The notes under the pieces: generated by a model
Databases searched by the model: none
The model's input: the letters and a program-made list of their open reading frames with translations, nothing else
What the model was told of the DNA's origin: nothing
Assembly (NCBI GenBank): GCA_030065615.1
Contig: JASJDR010000002.1
Location: 1 to 64,000 of the forward strand
Direction of reading: 5' to 3'
From: Xenococcus sp. MO_188.B8
GTDB taxonomy: Bacteria > Cyanobacteriota > Cyanobacteriia > Cyanobacteriales > Xenococcaceae
DNA: 64,000 nucleotides
Position numbers and translations under genes: made by a program
In this document: in pieces, positions 9,045 to 17,627 of the stretch
How the letters are laid out: every line of letters begins with the position of its first letter
Position numbering within the stretch: position 1 is the first letter of the stretch

Positions 9045-9372
9045 TGTTAAATATTTTTTCTCTTTATAGTATTTAATAATTCGCTCAACTAATATCTAAG
9101 AAAGCCTTTATAAAATAAATTATCGTTTTTATATTAATTGATTAAATTTAAATGGTGGGTAAATCATATAGAATAAGTCAAATAATCAAGCTATTTTGCT
9201 CTTGACAGGTTCTGACATATAGCTATTGGCACAATGGCAGAGAATCAAACTTTAAAATTTGTTCTAAAGAAAAAAAGCTTTCTTGATTATTCTAACTTTT
9301 TATAATTAATAATATTAATTAGCTCAGATAATGATAATAATTTTCCCGATCCTAGCACTGATGGCACTGATG
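9045..9372. other. Gene-free AT-rich spacer
   Basis: This 328-bp stretch separates the GT4 gene from the pectate-lyase-like gene. It presumably holds the promoter for the genes to its left, but I see no convincing promoter pair. Plus-strand codons just before 9380 read NNFPDPSTDGTDVND-stop, a short acidic tail that may be a relic of a calcium-binding or repeat protein. There is no RNA gene I can recognise. Confidence 0.3.
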
Positions 9373-11400
9373 TCAATGACTAACAAATAGAGGCATTCGT
9401 CCATTCGAAGCCGGTAGCTCTCTTACGGAAAATTCCCTGGTTATATCATTTTGTATTTCTCGCACCTGAGTCTGGTATGCTATGCCTTTATTGCGATAAA
9501 CTAAACTCATCTGGCAATCTTCGCAGATAAAAGCTGGTGCAGGACCAATGCGCTCTCGGTTTTTGTAAAGGAGTCCACTTAATACCTCTGTGCGTCCGCC
9601 ATCATAGGTTCCAATAATGGTACGGTCTTTTTCTGTCTTGAGCCCCAAAATCCACAGGTCGCCCCCTTTATTGACTATATGAGGGTTGTGCTCGTAACTT
9701 TCGGTATTGATCTGCCGCATCCAAACCTTCTGGCGGTCGAAAATCAGGGGGGTTGCCACAACGTCCTCGATGAAAACCTTGCCACCAGGCACTGTGTTAA
9801 TGTAGCTACCGCTGCCAAGCACTAGAGTCCTTTTAGAGGCATGCTCGATCCAGTAACTGCTTTGGTTACCATAATTACCGTCTATATCTACAGCTACTGC
9901 ATCGTACTTGCCATCTTTAACGATAAACGCTGGCTTGCCAGGTACGTTAAAAACCATGCTAGCGTTGAGACCGAAGAGGCGGCGCACGTTACCACGAACT
10001 AAGATGCTTTGTTGAGATCTGTAAACTCCAGCAGGTAGATAAATGGTTTCTGCACCTGAATCGATCGCTTTCTGAATTGCGGCCCCATCGTCTTCCGTAT
10101 CGTTAGGTTGAGCCCCAAACTTAGTGACATTAACCCAAGTCTTGGGGTCGCCGTAAGGAATGTTGGGGGGGTCTTCAATTGGCAATCTCAGGGATTTTGG
10201 CTGACTGGAGAACAGGCTAGAAATCTGATTGGAGACAAACTCATCGACGTTTGGCCCCTTGACCTGCTGCTTGTTGCCCGCTTGATTGTCGATCGCTTGC
10301 TTGTATCCCTTGGTCTTGATATTACGTGCAAATAACACTCCCTCGCTGTGGTTGATAATGGCGGGAGAATTGAGATCGCCGCCAGTCAGTTCGGCATCGA
10401 TCAGCGCCATCAATGCCATCTTCCCATAATTTTCCACGACTGGGACGCGATTCATGCTCTTGAGGTCGCGAATCGCTAAAGTATTCCACGCATTCACAAG
10501 ACCTACTTTACGTTGGTTAGCAAGCGTAATATGTTCAAAGGTCATGCTGTATTGATCGTGGGTGATAAAGATGCCAGTGTCGAACCCATCAATATAAACA
10601 TTCTCAATTAGTCCCGGTCCCGGCCATGCCTTATCCATCATTAAGCCTGTATGTCCGCGCTTCTGGGGATCGCTAGAACGAATAGCTACGTTAAAAACAC
10701 CGCCGCCGTTATTGGTATGAAAGCCTATCCCGATCGCACCTGGATTTCCTTTGCCAACATCGACTGTAATGTTTCGTAGGCGCTGGTTAAAGTTCTGTCC
10801 GCCATGACCAAATTCGATCTGAAGGACTTTCTTGGGACTCTTAGGATCTTGGAACCCAGGACAGTTATCCATGAGCTTGATAATGACCCCATCGCGACTT
10901 TCTCCTCTAACATCTTTCTTTTTATCTCCCCACTCTAGGGTATTGCAAACGAGGTAGGTACCGTTAGGAATATAAATAGAGCGGATTGCTCCGCCATTGT
11001 CTTTTTTATTTCGACCCAAAACTTTTCTCAATGCTTCTGTATCGTCGGCGATGCCATCACCTTTTGCACCAAAATCTCTTACGTTAACATAGCCCGAATC
11101 TGCTGGGAATTCAAACGATTCGTTTGCAACTTTATTATCACTTAAATCTTCTATATTAAAATAGCCTGAATCTGCCGGTAATTCAACCGATTTGTCTGCA
11201 ACTTGGACTGATTGAGCTGGAAAGAGGAAAAAGATATGCTTAAACACTTTTACTTTATTGAGTAATATTATTAATATTGCCGAGATAAGCAAGGTAAACA
11301 AAAACTGTATTTTATTATTCATTGAGGCAAATAATTTAGTGAGAATAGTTAAAATATGGAGAACAAACAAAATTAAGGTGAAAGATTCGGTTTCTCTCAC
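9373..11400 (-). CDS. Two-domain pectate-lyase-fold (parallel beta-helix) protein
   Basis: The 675-residue protein has one or two hydrophobic N-terminal segments (about 8-25 and 30-47) and then two beta-helix entry motifs: YVNVRDFGAKGDGIADDTEA at about 104 and WVNVTKFGAQPNDTEDDGAA at about 420, each followed by a YIPNGTY or YLPAGVY strand. This is the Pectate_lyase_3/GH55-like signature of secreted or membrane-anchored polysaccharide lyases, hydrolases and epimerases. A short duplication precedes domain one (VELPADSGYFNIEDL and FEFPADSGYVNVRDF). The start is unclear: a GTG at 11400 or the ATG at 11322, neither with a clear ribosome binding site. In an exopolysaccharide locus it may trim or modify the polymer. 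The substrate is unknown. Confidence 0.78.
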   Translation of the reverse strand: MRETESFTLILFVLHILTILTKLFASMNNKIQFLFTLLISAILIILLNKVKVFKHIFFLFPAQSVQVADKSVELPADSGYFNIEDLSDNKVANESFEFPADSGYVNVRDFGAKGDGIADDTEALRKVLGRNKKDNGGAIRSIYIPNGTYLVCNTLEWGDKKKDVRGESRDGVIIKLMDNCPGFQDPKSPKKVLQIEFGHGGQNFNQRLRNITVDVGKGNPGAIGIGFHTNNGGGVFNVAIRSSDPQKRGHTGLMMDKAWPGPGLIENVYIDGFDTGIFITHDQYSMTFEHITLANQRKVGLVNAWNTLAIRDLKSMNRVPVVENYGKMALMALIDAELTGGDLNSPAIINHSEGVLFARNIKTKGYKQAIDNQAGNKQQVKGPNVDEFVSNQISSLFSSQPKSLRLPIEDPPNIPYGDPKTWVNVTKFGAQPNDTEDDGAAIQKAIDSGAETIYLPAGVYRSQQSILVRGNVRRLFGLNASMVFNVPGKPAFIVKDGKYDAVAVDIDGNYGNQSSYWIEHASKRTLVLGSGSYINTVPGGKVFIEDVVATPLIFDRQKVWMRQINTESYEHNPHIVNKGGDLWILGLKTEKDRTIIGTYDGGRTEVLSGLLYKNRERIGPAPAFICEDCQMSLVYRNKGIAYQTQVREIQNDITREFSVRELPASNGRMPLFVSH

Positions 11401-11606
11401 ACTCGGAGGATACGCTCTCGGAATACTACAAGCAGTTCAGGTGGCTGCCTGACATAAGTACCTCAAATCCTGACTCTGTATAGATTTTGATTTTTGCGGG
11501 AAAAGCTATTGAGTTATCACCGATCTTAAAACAAAAAATTTAACCCTCTTGCTTCACGTTTTGTCCGTCAACCAGGGCTACTAAATATCTTGCATTGATG
11601 GAAGAA

Positions 11607-11732
11607 TTACTATATCCCGTGTGCAACTTTTTTTGAGCCATTGATTATAGTAGCTTCTAGAAATAAGACTTTGCCAAAGACAAGCTGAGTACCTTATTCT
11701 TTTGTAGAAAGTTGCACACAGCTTTTACTATA
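11607..11732. mobile_element. MITE-like element, 110 bp with 8-bp target duplication
   Basis: The octamer TTACTATA occurs at 11607-11614 and again at 11725-11732. Between them the ends are inverted repeats: the left end reads TCCCGTGTGCAACTTT and the right end, reverse-complemented, AAGCTGTGTGCAACTTT. The 110-bp interior cannot encode a transposase. An 8-bp duplication would fit mobilisation by a transposase of, for example, the IS4, ISL3 or IS256 type. The rest of the 11401-11949 gap shows only a 70-codon open stretch on the plus strand (11712-11924) that I do not recognise. Confidence 0.6.
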
Positions 11733-11949
11733 GTATGCGCGATACCAATCAATAAATTTTTCCAATCCTACACCCTTTGGGAAGCGATCTCCGAGATAGA
11801 GCAACTTATTCAGGATTCAGAGCGCTGGCATGCTCTAAGTAAAAAGGAACGAAAAGATGTTTGCTGTAACTTCAATTTACATATACAAAACCAGAACTTA
11901 GAGATAATTTACCAAGATATATGATATATGTTCAAGTTAAAGTTTCGAC

Positions 11950-13695
11950 TTATTTTTTATATTGTATACCCAAAAAACTTTCTCTTAAATTCTTAAGAAG
12001 ATCTGGTTTTAATTTGACAGATAATAATAGATTTTTTCCAGATAAAGTAAGCATTTCATTGATAATTTCTATATCAATTAATTCCTCTTTAAGAGTAGAT
12101 AAATTATTTGTCATCTTCAAAGAAAAGGAAATAATCGCTAGACTAAGACTTGAGAAGTTAATTAACTTTATCCAGCCAGAATAGAGTAATATATCAAGAT
12201 TTAAAGTTTTTTTGCTCCTTGATATTGACCACTTTAATTTGTGAAAATCAAATCTTCCATAGGGAATTGAGAAATTGAAGTAGATAGAGTCAACTTCAAA
12301 CGTTAATGAGGAATTTGACTGTTTAAGTATTGTTAGATTGGGAATTCGAGAAGTGCTACCAAATTCAAATCTGATACGCAGATCATAGGTTAGAAATCCA
12401 AATCGATGGATTCTAGACTTTGATATATAGGGATTCTCTTTGCCGATATCAGTAGAAAAATTAATAGCACCGAGAATATTTCCCTTGTCCTGTACACAGA
12501 AAAGTTGTGCAGCAGAAAAATCTTGACCATTATGTAAACAACGTAAACGAAGATAGCGTGTCTCTTCAAGTCCTCTCCAATAAGCTATGAGCGAATTTCG
12601 CTGACTCCAAAGATCGCTGTAGTTAACTGTTCCAATTGTGAATTTAGGTGTTAGATATGTGCTTAAAATTTGCGGGGGGATTCTGGAAAAAATGCAGTTA
12701 GTTATCGTTCTTGGCCGATCTGTCGCTAGGAAAAAATGTCGAAGATTAAGTGGAACTTGAAAATCATCTGGCTTTTTATCAAGTAATATAGAGTCGTTTT
12801 TTGTTTTAGTAGCATTAGAATCTGCTGTTATGTTTTTGATGAACTTGATCGTTTTAGATTTTAACAGCGGGGAGTAACTTCTACTATGAGGACCTGCCCA
12901 TTGCCTAGTTGGTGCATGAAAATGATTAGAAATTTCTCGCCAAGCAAGATTATATAATTCATTGACTTTTTTTATTAAAAGCTTATTATGCGAGTAGCGT
13001 CGGTCACTAAGAATCGCTCTTAAATAATAGAAAGTTCTAAGTGTTATCAGTGAATAATTTGGACTGTTGTATTCGACAAAACAATCGCAATTTATAGCAT
13101 TGATGTATATCTCATCTAAGCGATTCGAGCCATGTTGATATAAGTCTTCATCATCCAAAAGCTTTCCTACTAATAGTGTTAAACACATTCCTATTACGTA
13201 AATATTAGTGTAGTCAGGACTAATATTTCTTTGCTTGATTGCTATAGCAGCATGGTTAACTGAGGAAGTAATTGCTTTAATCAAGCCAGAATCAAGTCTT
13301 GTTCGATATGTTTCATTGAGTAAAATTTTCAGCAATCCAATACCAATAAATTCTATCCAGTTTCTATCATACTTCCAATATTCACCTGGACTTCTAAAAT
13401 ACGTGCTTTCTAAAAACTTTGGCCAACCTGCGTAGTTAGTGCCGTGCGAGTCCTGATTTTGAAGTTTAACTATAGTATTTATAATAGAACATACTCTTTT
13501 CGTTTGAATATTTTTATGAAGTAAAAGTAAAGCATAATATAGAGATTCACGAGTTGGATGTAACCAGATTCTACTCAGTAAAAAATTATTGTTTGTCAAT
13601 AACTCTTTTGATGGCAGACATAGCAAACTCTTGTTTGCATCATAGTGTTTACTTAAGTATTCTAAGTTTTGACAAGAGTAGTATCCAAAAACCAT
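11950..13695 (-). CDS. Heparinase/alginate-lyase-like alpha-toroid protein (putative)
   Basis: The 581-residue protein has an N-terminal helical half with conserved-looking blocks (WLHPTRESLYYALLLLHK, WIEFIGIGLLKILLNETY, FVEYNSPNYSLITLRTFYYL, PTRQWAGPHSRSYSPLL) and a C-terminal beta-rich half. The order of helices and then a beta-sandwich, with the EYNSPxY and RQWAGPHSRxY motifs, recalls proteins related to heparinase II/III and alginate lyases. I have not verified a catalytic triad. No signal peptide is evident. The gene sits between glycosyltransferase genes and may encode a polysaccharide-modifying or degrading enzyme. Codon use is very AT-rich. The start and the exact family are uncertain. 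Confidence 0.5.
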   Translation of the reverse strand: MVFGYYSCQNLEYLSKHYDANKSLLCLPSKELLTNNNFLLSRIWLHPTRESLYYALLLLHKNIQTKRVCSIINTIVKLQNQDSHGTNYAGWPKFLESTYFRSPGEYWKYDRNWIEFIGIGLLKILLNETYRTRLDSGLIKAITSSVNHAAIAIKQRNISPDYTNIYVIGMCLTLLVGKLLDDEDLYQHGSNRLDEIYINAINCDCFVEYNSPNYSLITLRTFYYLRAILSDRRYSHNKLLIKKVNELYNLAWREISNHFHAPTRQWAGPHSRSYSPLLKSKTIKFIKNITADSNATKTKNDSILLDKKPDDFQVPLNLRHFFLATDRPRTITNCIFSRIPPQILSTYLTPKFTIGTVNYSDLWSQRNSLIAYWRGLEETRYLRLRCLHNGQDFSAAQLFCVQDKGNILGAINFSTDIGKENPYISKSRIHRFGFLTYDLRIRFEFGSTSRIPNLTILKQSNSSLTFEVDSIYFNFSIPYGRFDFHKLKWSISRSKKTLNLDILLYSGWIKLINFSSLSLAIISFSLKMTNNLSTLKEELIDIEIINEMLTLSGKNLLLSVKLKPDLLKNLRESFLGIQYKK

Positions 13696-13749
13696 TATAT
13701 GTATTTCGAATAATAAATGAACAATAACACAGTAAATAATATATTTTTG

Positions 13750-13928
13750 TTATGTCATACAATACCAGCCTAAATCATGCTCAATGATTTCGTGGCGAGC
13801 TTGCTTGAGAGCAACATCATAATAGTTGTTAAGATTATCAATACCATGAATTGATTGCCTTCTGATAATAATCCTTGTGCTAAGTGGTAGCCAATAAAGC
13901 CAACTACTCCAGTAATTAGAATTTTCAT
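13750..13928 (-). pseudogene. N-terminal fragment of an NAD-dependent sugar epimerase
   Basis: The frame starts MKILITGVVGFIGYHLAQGL with the Rossmann GxxGxxG motif (here GVVGFIG). After a one-base frameshift it continues GIDNLNNYYDVALKQARHEI and stops within about 60 codons. The NNYYDxxLKxAR block is typical of UDP-glucuronate 4-epimerase and related short-chain dehydrogenases, which are normally about 330 residues long. The catalytic SYK region is absent, so this is a dead relic of a nucleotide-sugar gene from the polysaccharide locus. Confidence 0.7.
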
Positions 13929-14159
13929 AATTTTGTTTATTAATAGAAAGTGGAGAAGGTAGAAATAGTTAAGGAAGGAAAAGAAATAGGAAAAAATTAA
14001 TGATTGACTCTCATAAAGCAATCAAAATACCGAAGGATTTTCAGTTTTACCGAAACCATACTCTATAAATCTTATGCTCAGGCATTTGACCTGGAGCTTT
14101 TCTAAGCTAGCTATCCACCTAGTAGAACGTCAACTTTGTTTTGAGGGATAAATTTTTCC

Positions 14160-14415
14160 CCATGCTCCCTCTCTTGGGCAGCATTCCCAAGCCAGTCCGT
14201 TGCGGGGGTTCCCAAGGGGCTGTCTTCTGGGGAGACCCCAGAAGTTTATACGCCCCGCCCCGTTGTAGGAACTGGCGTTTGCCCAGAACACGGAGCTGGG
14301 CTTGTCCAAATCGGTGCTCTGGATAAACGTCTGCCGCCGCCCTAAAGGATACCGCTGCCCCTTCGGGTAGAGCTTCGCAAGCGTATAACGCGGGGTCTGA
14401 CCGCTGCTCCCCACT
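14160..14415. repeat. GC-rich family B repeat region, longest copy
   Basis: The stretch is strikingly GC-rich against AT-rich flanks. It contains GGGGCTGTCTTC, a stem CTGGGGA / ACCCCAG, and GAAGTTTATACGCCCC, then GCCCCGTTGTAGGAACTGGC. The block from GCCAGTCCGTTGCGGGGG to AACTGGC matches the reverse complement of the copy at 6.24-6.34 kb. The right part (to about 14410) has further short inverted segments. The open frames of about 100 codons across it are by-products of its composition. The rest of the 13929-14504 gap has no gene. Confidence 0.55.
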
Positions 14416-14504
14416 ACCCTGCATACTTCTATTCCTCATTTCTATCTTGACAGACTACTAGTTTTGAATTTTCAAACAGGCTTTTTTAGTGTTAAAAGTT
14501 AGTC

Positions 14505-15671
14505 CTAATCAAACCGTTCACCACGCAAAACGGATTCATAGATATTTTCCAAAACTCGCGTTTGCTTTGAGCGGTCAAAATTTCCCTCCATATGGTTGCG
14601 TCCCTTGAGGCTAAAATATTGCCATAGTCGATTATCTTGTAACAATTTCAATCCATATTCAGCAAGACTTTCCCAGTCTCGTTCTGGAACGAGAAAGCCC
14701 GTTTCACCATGAATAACCGCTTCTGGAATGCCAGCATGAATTGTACTGACGACTGGAAGTGACATCGCCTGAGCTTCAAGAACTACATTGGGAAGTCCTT
14801 CAGAATCTCCTTGAGAAGCGGTGACGCTTGGTGCAGCCAACAACCAAGCCCGATTCATCCAATTTCTGACTATATCAGGGGGCTGCGTTCCCAAAAAGCG
14901 ATAGCGACTTAGCAATTTAGCAGCTTGTGCTTCTAATTTAGGTTTTAGAGGACCATCGCCAATCATCACCAATTCCACATCGGGCAATTCCGATTGCACC
15001 TTAGCCATTGCCTGAATTAAATATTCGCATCCTTTCTTTTCTGCAAAGCGACCAACAAACAAGACAATAGGTTGGCGCTTAATTTCGGGTTCTGGGCGAA
15101 ATAGATCGAGATCGACTCCATGGTAGTGAGAAATAATTTTTTCAGGAGGAAAACCCTGTTCGACTAGCTTATTTTTAATGAATTTCGAGACAGTAATAAA
15201 CAGCCGAGTCTCCCGCTTAAGTTCTTCCTTGCGCTGGAAGTAAAGCCAATGGTTAAGAGAAGTATAACGGGATGATTCTTCGTCAATTGTGGCATCTGCA
15301 CCCCGATAGTGAACGATCAGGGGAATGCGAAGCGATCGCGCCCAAGGTAGAATCAGTGCTCCACTTAGGCCAAATTGAGCGTGAATTAAAACTGGGTTAA
15401 GTTGCTGCACCTGCTGATAGAGTATGGGAGCAAAGCTAGTAAGCTTAAAAAGTTGCTCCTCGATTTTCCCGATAAAATTCTCCTGATTAACGACCAAAGT
15501 ACGCTCTGGGGGTAAATCTAAACCAGAAACCCGACGAGAGCCAACATAGTAAGCAGTAAATTGCTGTAACTTTTCTGCAGGATCTCGAATAAACGTCTGG
15601 GATGGAGGAAGTAGAAGGCTATTGAAAATGACTACGGCAGGATTAATCAATTTGTTTTTTTGCTCTTGCAT
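14505..15671 (-). CDS. GT4 family glycosyltransferase (colanic-acid WcaL-like)
   Basis: The 388-residue GT-B enzyme has an N-terminal acceptor domain with PPSQTFIRDPAEKL and LIHAQFGLSGAL. The C-terminal donor domain holds VLFVGRFAEKKGCEYLIQAM, GDGPL and an E-x7-E motif in SEGLPNVVLEAQA. The TFIRDPAE and HAQFG patterns resemble the WcaL/AmsK branch of GT4. It should add a sugar to the lipid-linked repeat unit in the cytosol. The ATG at 15671 lies five bases after AAGAGG on the minus strand. That ribosome binding site is the terminal repeat of a MITE-like element inserted immediately upstream. The 3' side faces a GC-rich repeat. Confidence 0.87.
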   Translation of the reverse strand: MQEQKNKLINPAVVIFNSLLLPPSQTFIRDPAEKLQQFTAYYVGSRRVSGLDLPPERTLVVNQENFIGKIEEQLFKLTSFAPILYQQVQQLNPVLIHAQFGLSGALILPWARSLRIPLIVHYRGADATIDEESSRYTSLNHWLYFQRKEELKRETRLFITVSKFIKNKLVEQGFPPEKIISHYHGVDLDLFRPEPEIKRQPIVLFVGRFAEKKGCEYLIQAMAKVQSELPDVELVMIGDGPLKPKLEAQAAKLLSRYRFLGTQPPDIVRNWMNRAWLLAAPSVTASQGDSEGLPNVVLEAQAMSLPVVSTIHAGIPEAVIHGETGFLVPERDWESLAEYGLKLLQDNRLWQYFSLKGRNHMEGNFDRSKQTRVLENIYESVLRGERFD

Positions 15672-15795
15672 TAGACCTCTTGCAAAATACGAATTTCGGT
15701 CGTTTAATTGAATTTTAATAATCGCCAGATGTATTGTTATTAGGGTTTTATAGAGTTTAATAGAAATACTCTCAATTAATTATGCAAGAGGTCTA
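15672..15795. mobile_element. MITE-like element, 120 bp with TA target duplication
   Basis: The ends are inverted repeats: GACCTCTTGCA at 15674-15684 and TGCAAGAGGTC at 15783-15793, each flanked by TA (15672-15673 and 15794-15795). The interior is AT-rich and non-coding. A TA duplication with this structure is typical of elements mobilised by IS630/Tc1-type transposases, and a broken IS630 gene lies at the end of this window. The left end supplies the ribosome binding site of the leftward glycosyltransferase gene; the right end is about 75 bases before a rightward gene. Confidence 0.65.
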
Positions 15796-15870
15796 TCATA
15801 CTCTGAACAGTTTAAAAATTTTATGTTATAAACTATATTCGTTAGTCCTCTAGAGAAAAAATTACAGATA

Positions 15871-16941
15871 ATGACGAATTCAACCAATATTTGTACTTGG
15901 TTTTACTCCGACTCAATAGAAGAGGAAAGCTTATATCCTCAAGTAGGGGGTAAGTCATCCTCAAAAGAATTTCAAGAAATATATCTGCGTTGTGTAATTG
16001 TTTTTTTTTCTTCTAGTCTGCGTCAAAATCCAAATGCAAATCATATACTTTTTACTAATTTAGAACTGTTTCCTGATATCGGTAATTTTAAAGCTCAAGA
16101 CTTTTTAAATAAAAATGGAATTAAACTTATAACGCTACCATTAACTTATAAAACTCCAAAGTATTTTTATGGCTCTTGGCGCAATCAATTTTACTTATTT
16201 GATATTCTCAAATATCTTAGTAAAATAGATGAAAACAACCAAAAATATATTATTTTGGATTCAGATTGCGTTTGGGTGAATAGTGCCAAAAGAATTTCAG
16301 ATGATTTAGATAAATATGGTATTTTAGGTTATCGTATGGATCGTAGATCTACGAATGATTTGAGCGGTAAAGATTTAAAAGAAATATATAAAGAACTAAG
16401 TAATCATGAGATGAAACAAATCCCTTACTACTTTGGTGGAGAATGGATTGCGGCCTGTGGAAATTTTATCAAAATCATATCAAAAGAAGTAGATCCAGTT
16501 TGGAATAACTGTTTGAAAAGATTTAATGAGAACAAACCAAAACTTCTGGAGGAAGCATATGTACTTAGTTATATTTACCATAAGTTAGGTTTTGAAGAAG
16601 CAACTGCAAATTCATACATTAGAAGGATTTGGGGATTAAATTATTCACCTAGCGGTGAGCCTAGTGAAATAGTAACTGCAGAGCAAGCCTTGGAACTGAC
16701 AATTTGGCACTTACCTGGACAGAAAAAATATGGTTTTAAAAGACTTTTTGGCCAAGTCATTAAACCTAATTCAAAATTTTGGTCATTAGACTTAGAAAAT
16801 GAATTTAAACATTATTTAGGATGTTTTATGGGTATTCCTAAGTCAAGTTTGATACAAAAAATCTATAATAAGAAACAAAAATATCAAGAAAAAATATTAC
16901 GTAAGCTAAATAAAAATTATACTTTAGGAAAAATAAATTAG
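15871..16941 (+). CDS. Putative GT-A fold glycosyltransferase, uncharacterised
   Basis: This 356-residue protein is the only plus-strand gene in the polysaccharide locus. It has YIILDSDCVW at about residues 126-135, a DxD-type motif that in GT-A enzymes binds the metal and nucleotide sugar, preceded by WRNQFYLFDILKYLS. The later segments YYFGGEWIAACGNFI, LLEEAYVLSYIYHKLG and LTIWHLPGQK fit the GT8-like layout of acceptor loops and a C-terminal His motif. I cannot name the family. Codon use is extremely AT-rich (Lys/Asn/Ile-rich protein). Orientation opposite to all neighbours and the flanking MITE suggest separate acquisition. Confidence 0.5.
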   Translation: MTNSTNICTWFYSDSIEEESLYPQVGGKSSSKEFQEIYLRCVIVFFSSSLRQNPNANHILFTNLELFPDIGNFKAQDFLNKNGIKLITLPLTYKTPKYFYGSWRNQFYLFDILKYLSKIDENNQKYIILDSDCVWVNSAKRISDDLDKYGILGYRMDRRSTNDLSGKDLKEIYKELSNHEMKQIPYYFGGEWIAACGNFIKIISKEVDPVWNNCLKRFNENKPKLLEEAYVLSYIYHKLGFEEATANSYIRRIWGLNYSPSGEPSEIVTAEQALELTIWHLPGQKKYGFKRLFGQVIKPNSKFWSLDLENEFKHYLGCFMGIPKSSLIQKIYNKKQKYQEKILRKLNKNYTLGKIN

Positions 16942-17048
16942 GTACGGCTATGTACTGCTCAACTTTGTCTTTACCCTCTGGGTCAGCAACCATAACCTAG
17001 CGAATCAGCATTGGTTTTTGTAATTAGATAAACTACAAAACGATTACG

Positions 17049-17576
17049 CTAGATACGCCCGGTGTAATCTGTTGGAAGGTCTCCTTGTAAAATGACTTCA
17101 TAAATTTCTTCTAAAACTTTTTGAAATATTCATTTTTAGATCTAGTTTTGGGAGATAATTTTTGTCTCCAGACGCGGGGTAATGAATAGGAGGGGTTGGC
17201 GACAAATGCAATAGTTAAATACAAGGCGGCTTGCACATAATTTTGTTCAGCAAAACAATACCTCCGCTTTTCTGTACCAAAATTGACCCATTGTGCGTAT
17301 GTGTCTAGCCAATGCAGACATCATTGGTTGATGAGAATCATACTCTTATAGAAATAGGCTTAATAGGGGTTCCTATTTACCAGCTAATTTAGCTCTGTGG
17401 CGCTGAACAACATACCTCGTTACTTTTTTCTGCCAGTAAAATTTCTGCATTGACTGGCTTGTAGAGTATAAGCGGTAAAGTAGAAATGGTTCTGGAACTA
17501 CCAGAATTGGACTTTATAATTAATATTTAATATCAGATGTAGCTATTTTGACTTTATTAGCAATTGTTTTAAGCAT
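17049..17576 (-). pseudogene. Decayed protein gene (possible glycosyltransferase tail)
   Basis: A strong ribosome binding site (TAGGAGG at 17581-17587 on the plus strand as its complement) precedes an ATG at 17576 that gives MLKTIANKVKIATSDIKY and then a stop. Further along, in shifted frames, come WLDTYAQWVNFGTEKRRYCF, AALYLTIAFVANPSYSLPRV and VLEEIYEVILQGDLPTDYTG, ending at a TAG at 17049. The pieces look like one former gene with several frameshifts. The AxxYLxIAxxxNPSYSxPRxW pattern recalls C-terminal tails of some cyanobacterial family 2 glycosyltransferases, but this is a weak match. It accounts for most of the 16942-17627 gap. Confidence 0.4.
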
Positions 17577-17627
17577 TAATCCTCCTAATATTGAAAAGCT
17601 CAACTTGCTGTTAACATTAACTATGTA

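Noticed and set aside
11712-11924. 70-codon plus-strand frame with SERWHALSKKERKDV
   Set aside because: It begins within the MITE-like element and matches no family I know; listed only as an open stretch.
14119-14439. Overlapping open frames of about 100 codons on both strands in the GC-rich segment
   Set aside because: They lie in a family B repeat with related copies elsewhere; no ribosome binding site and no protein-like pattern.
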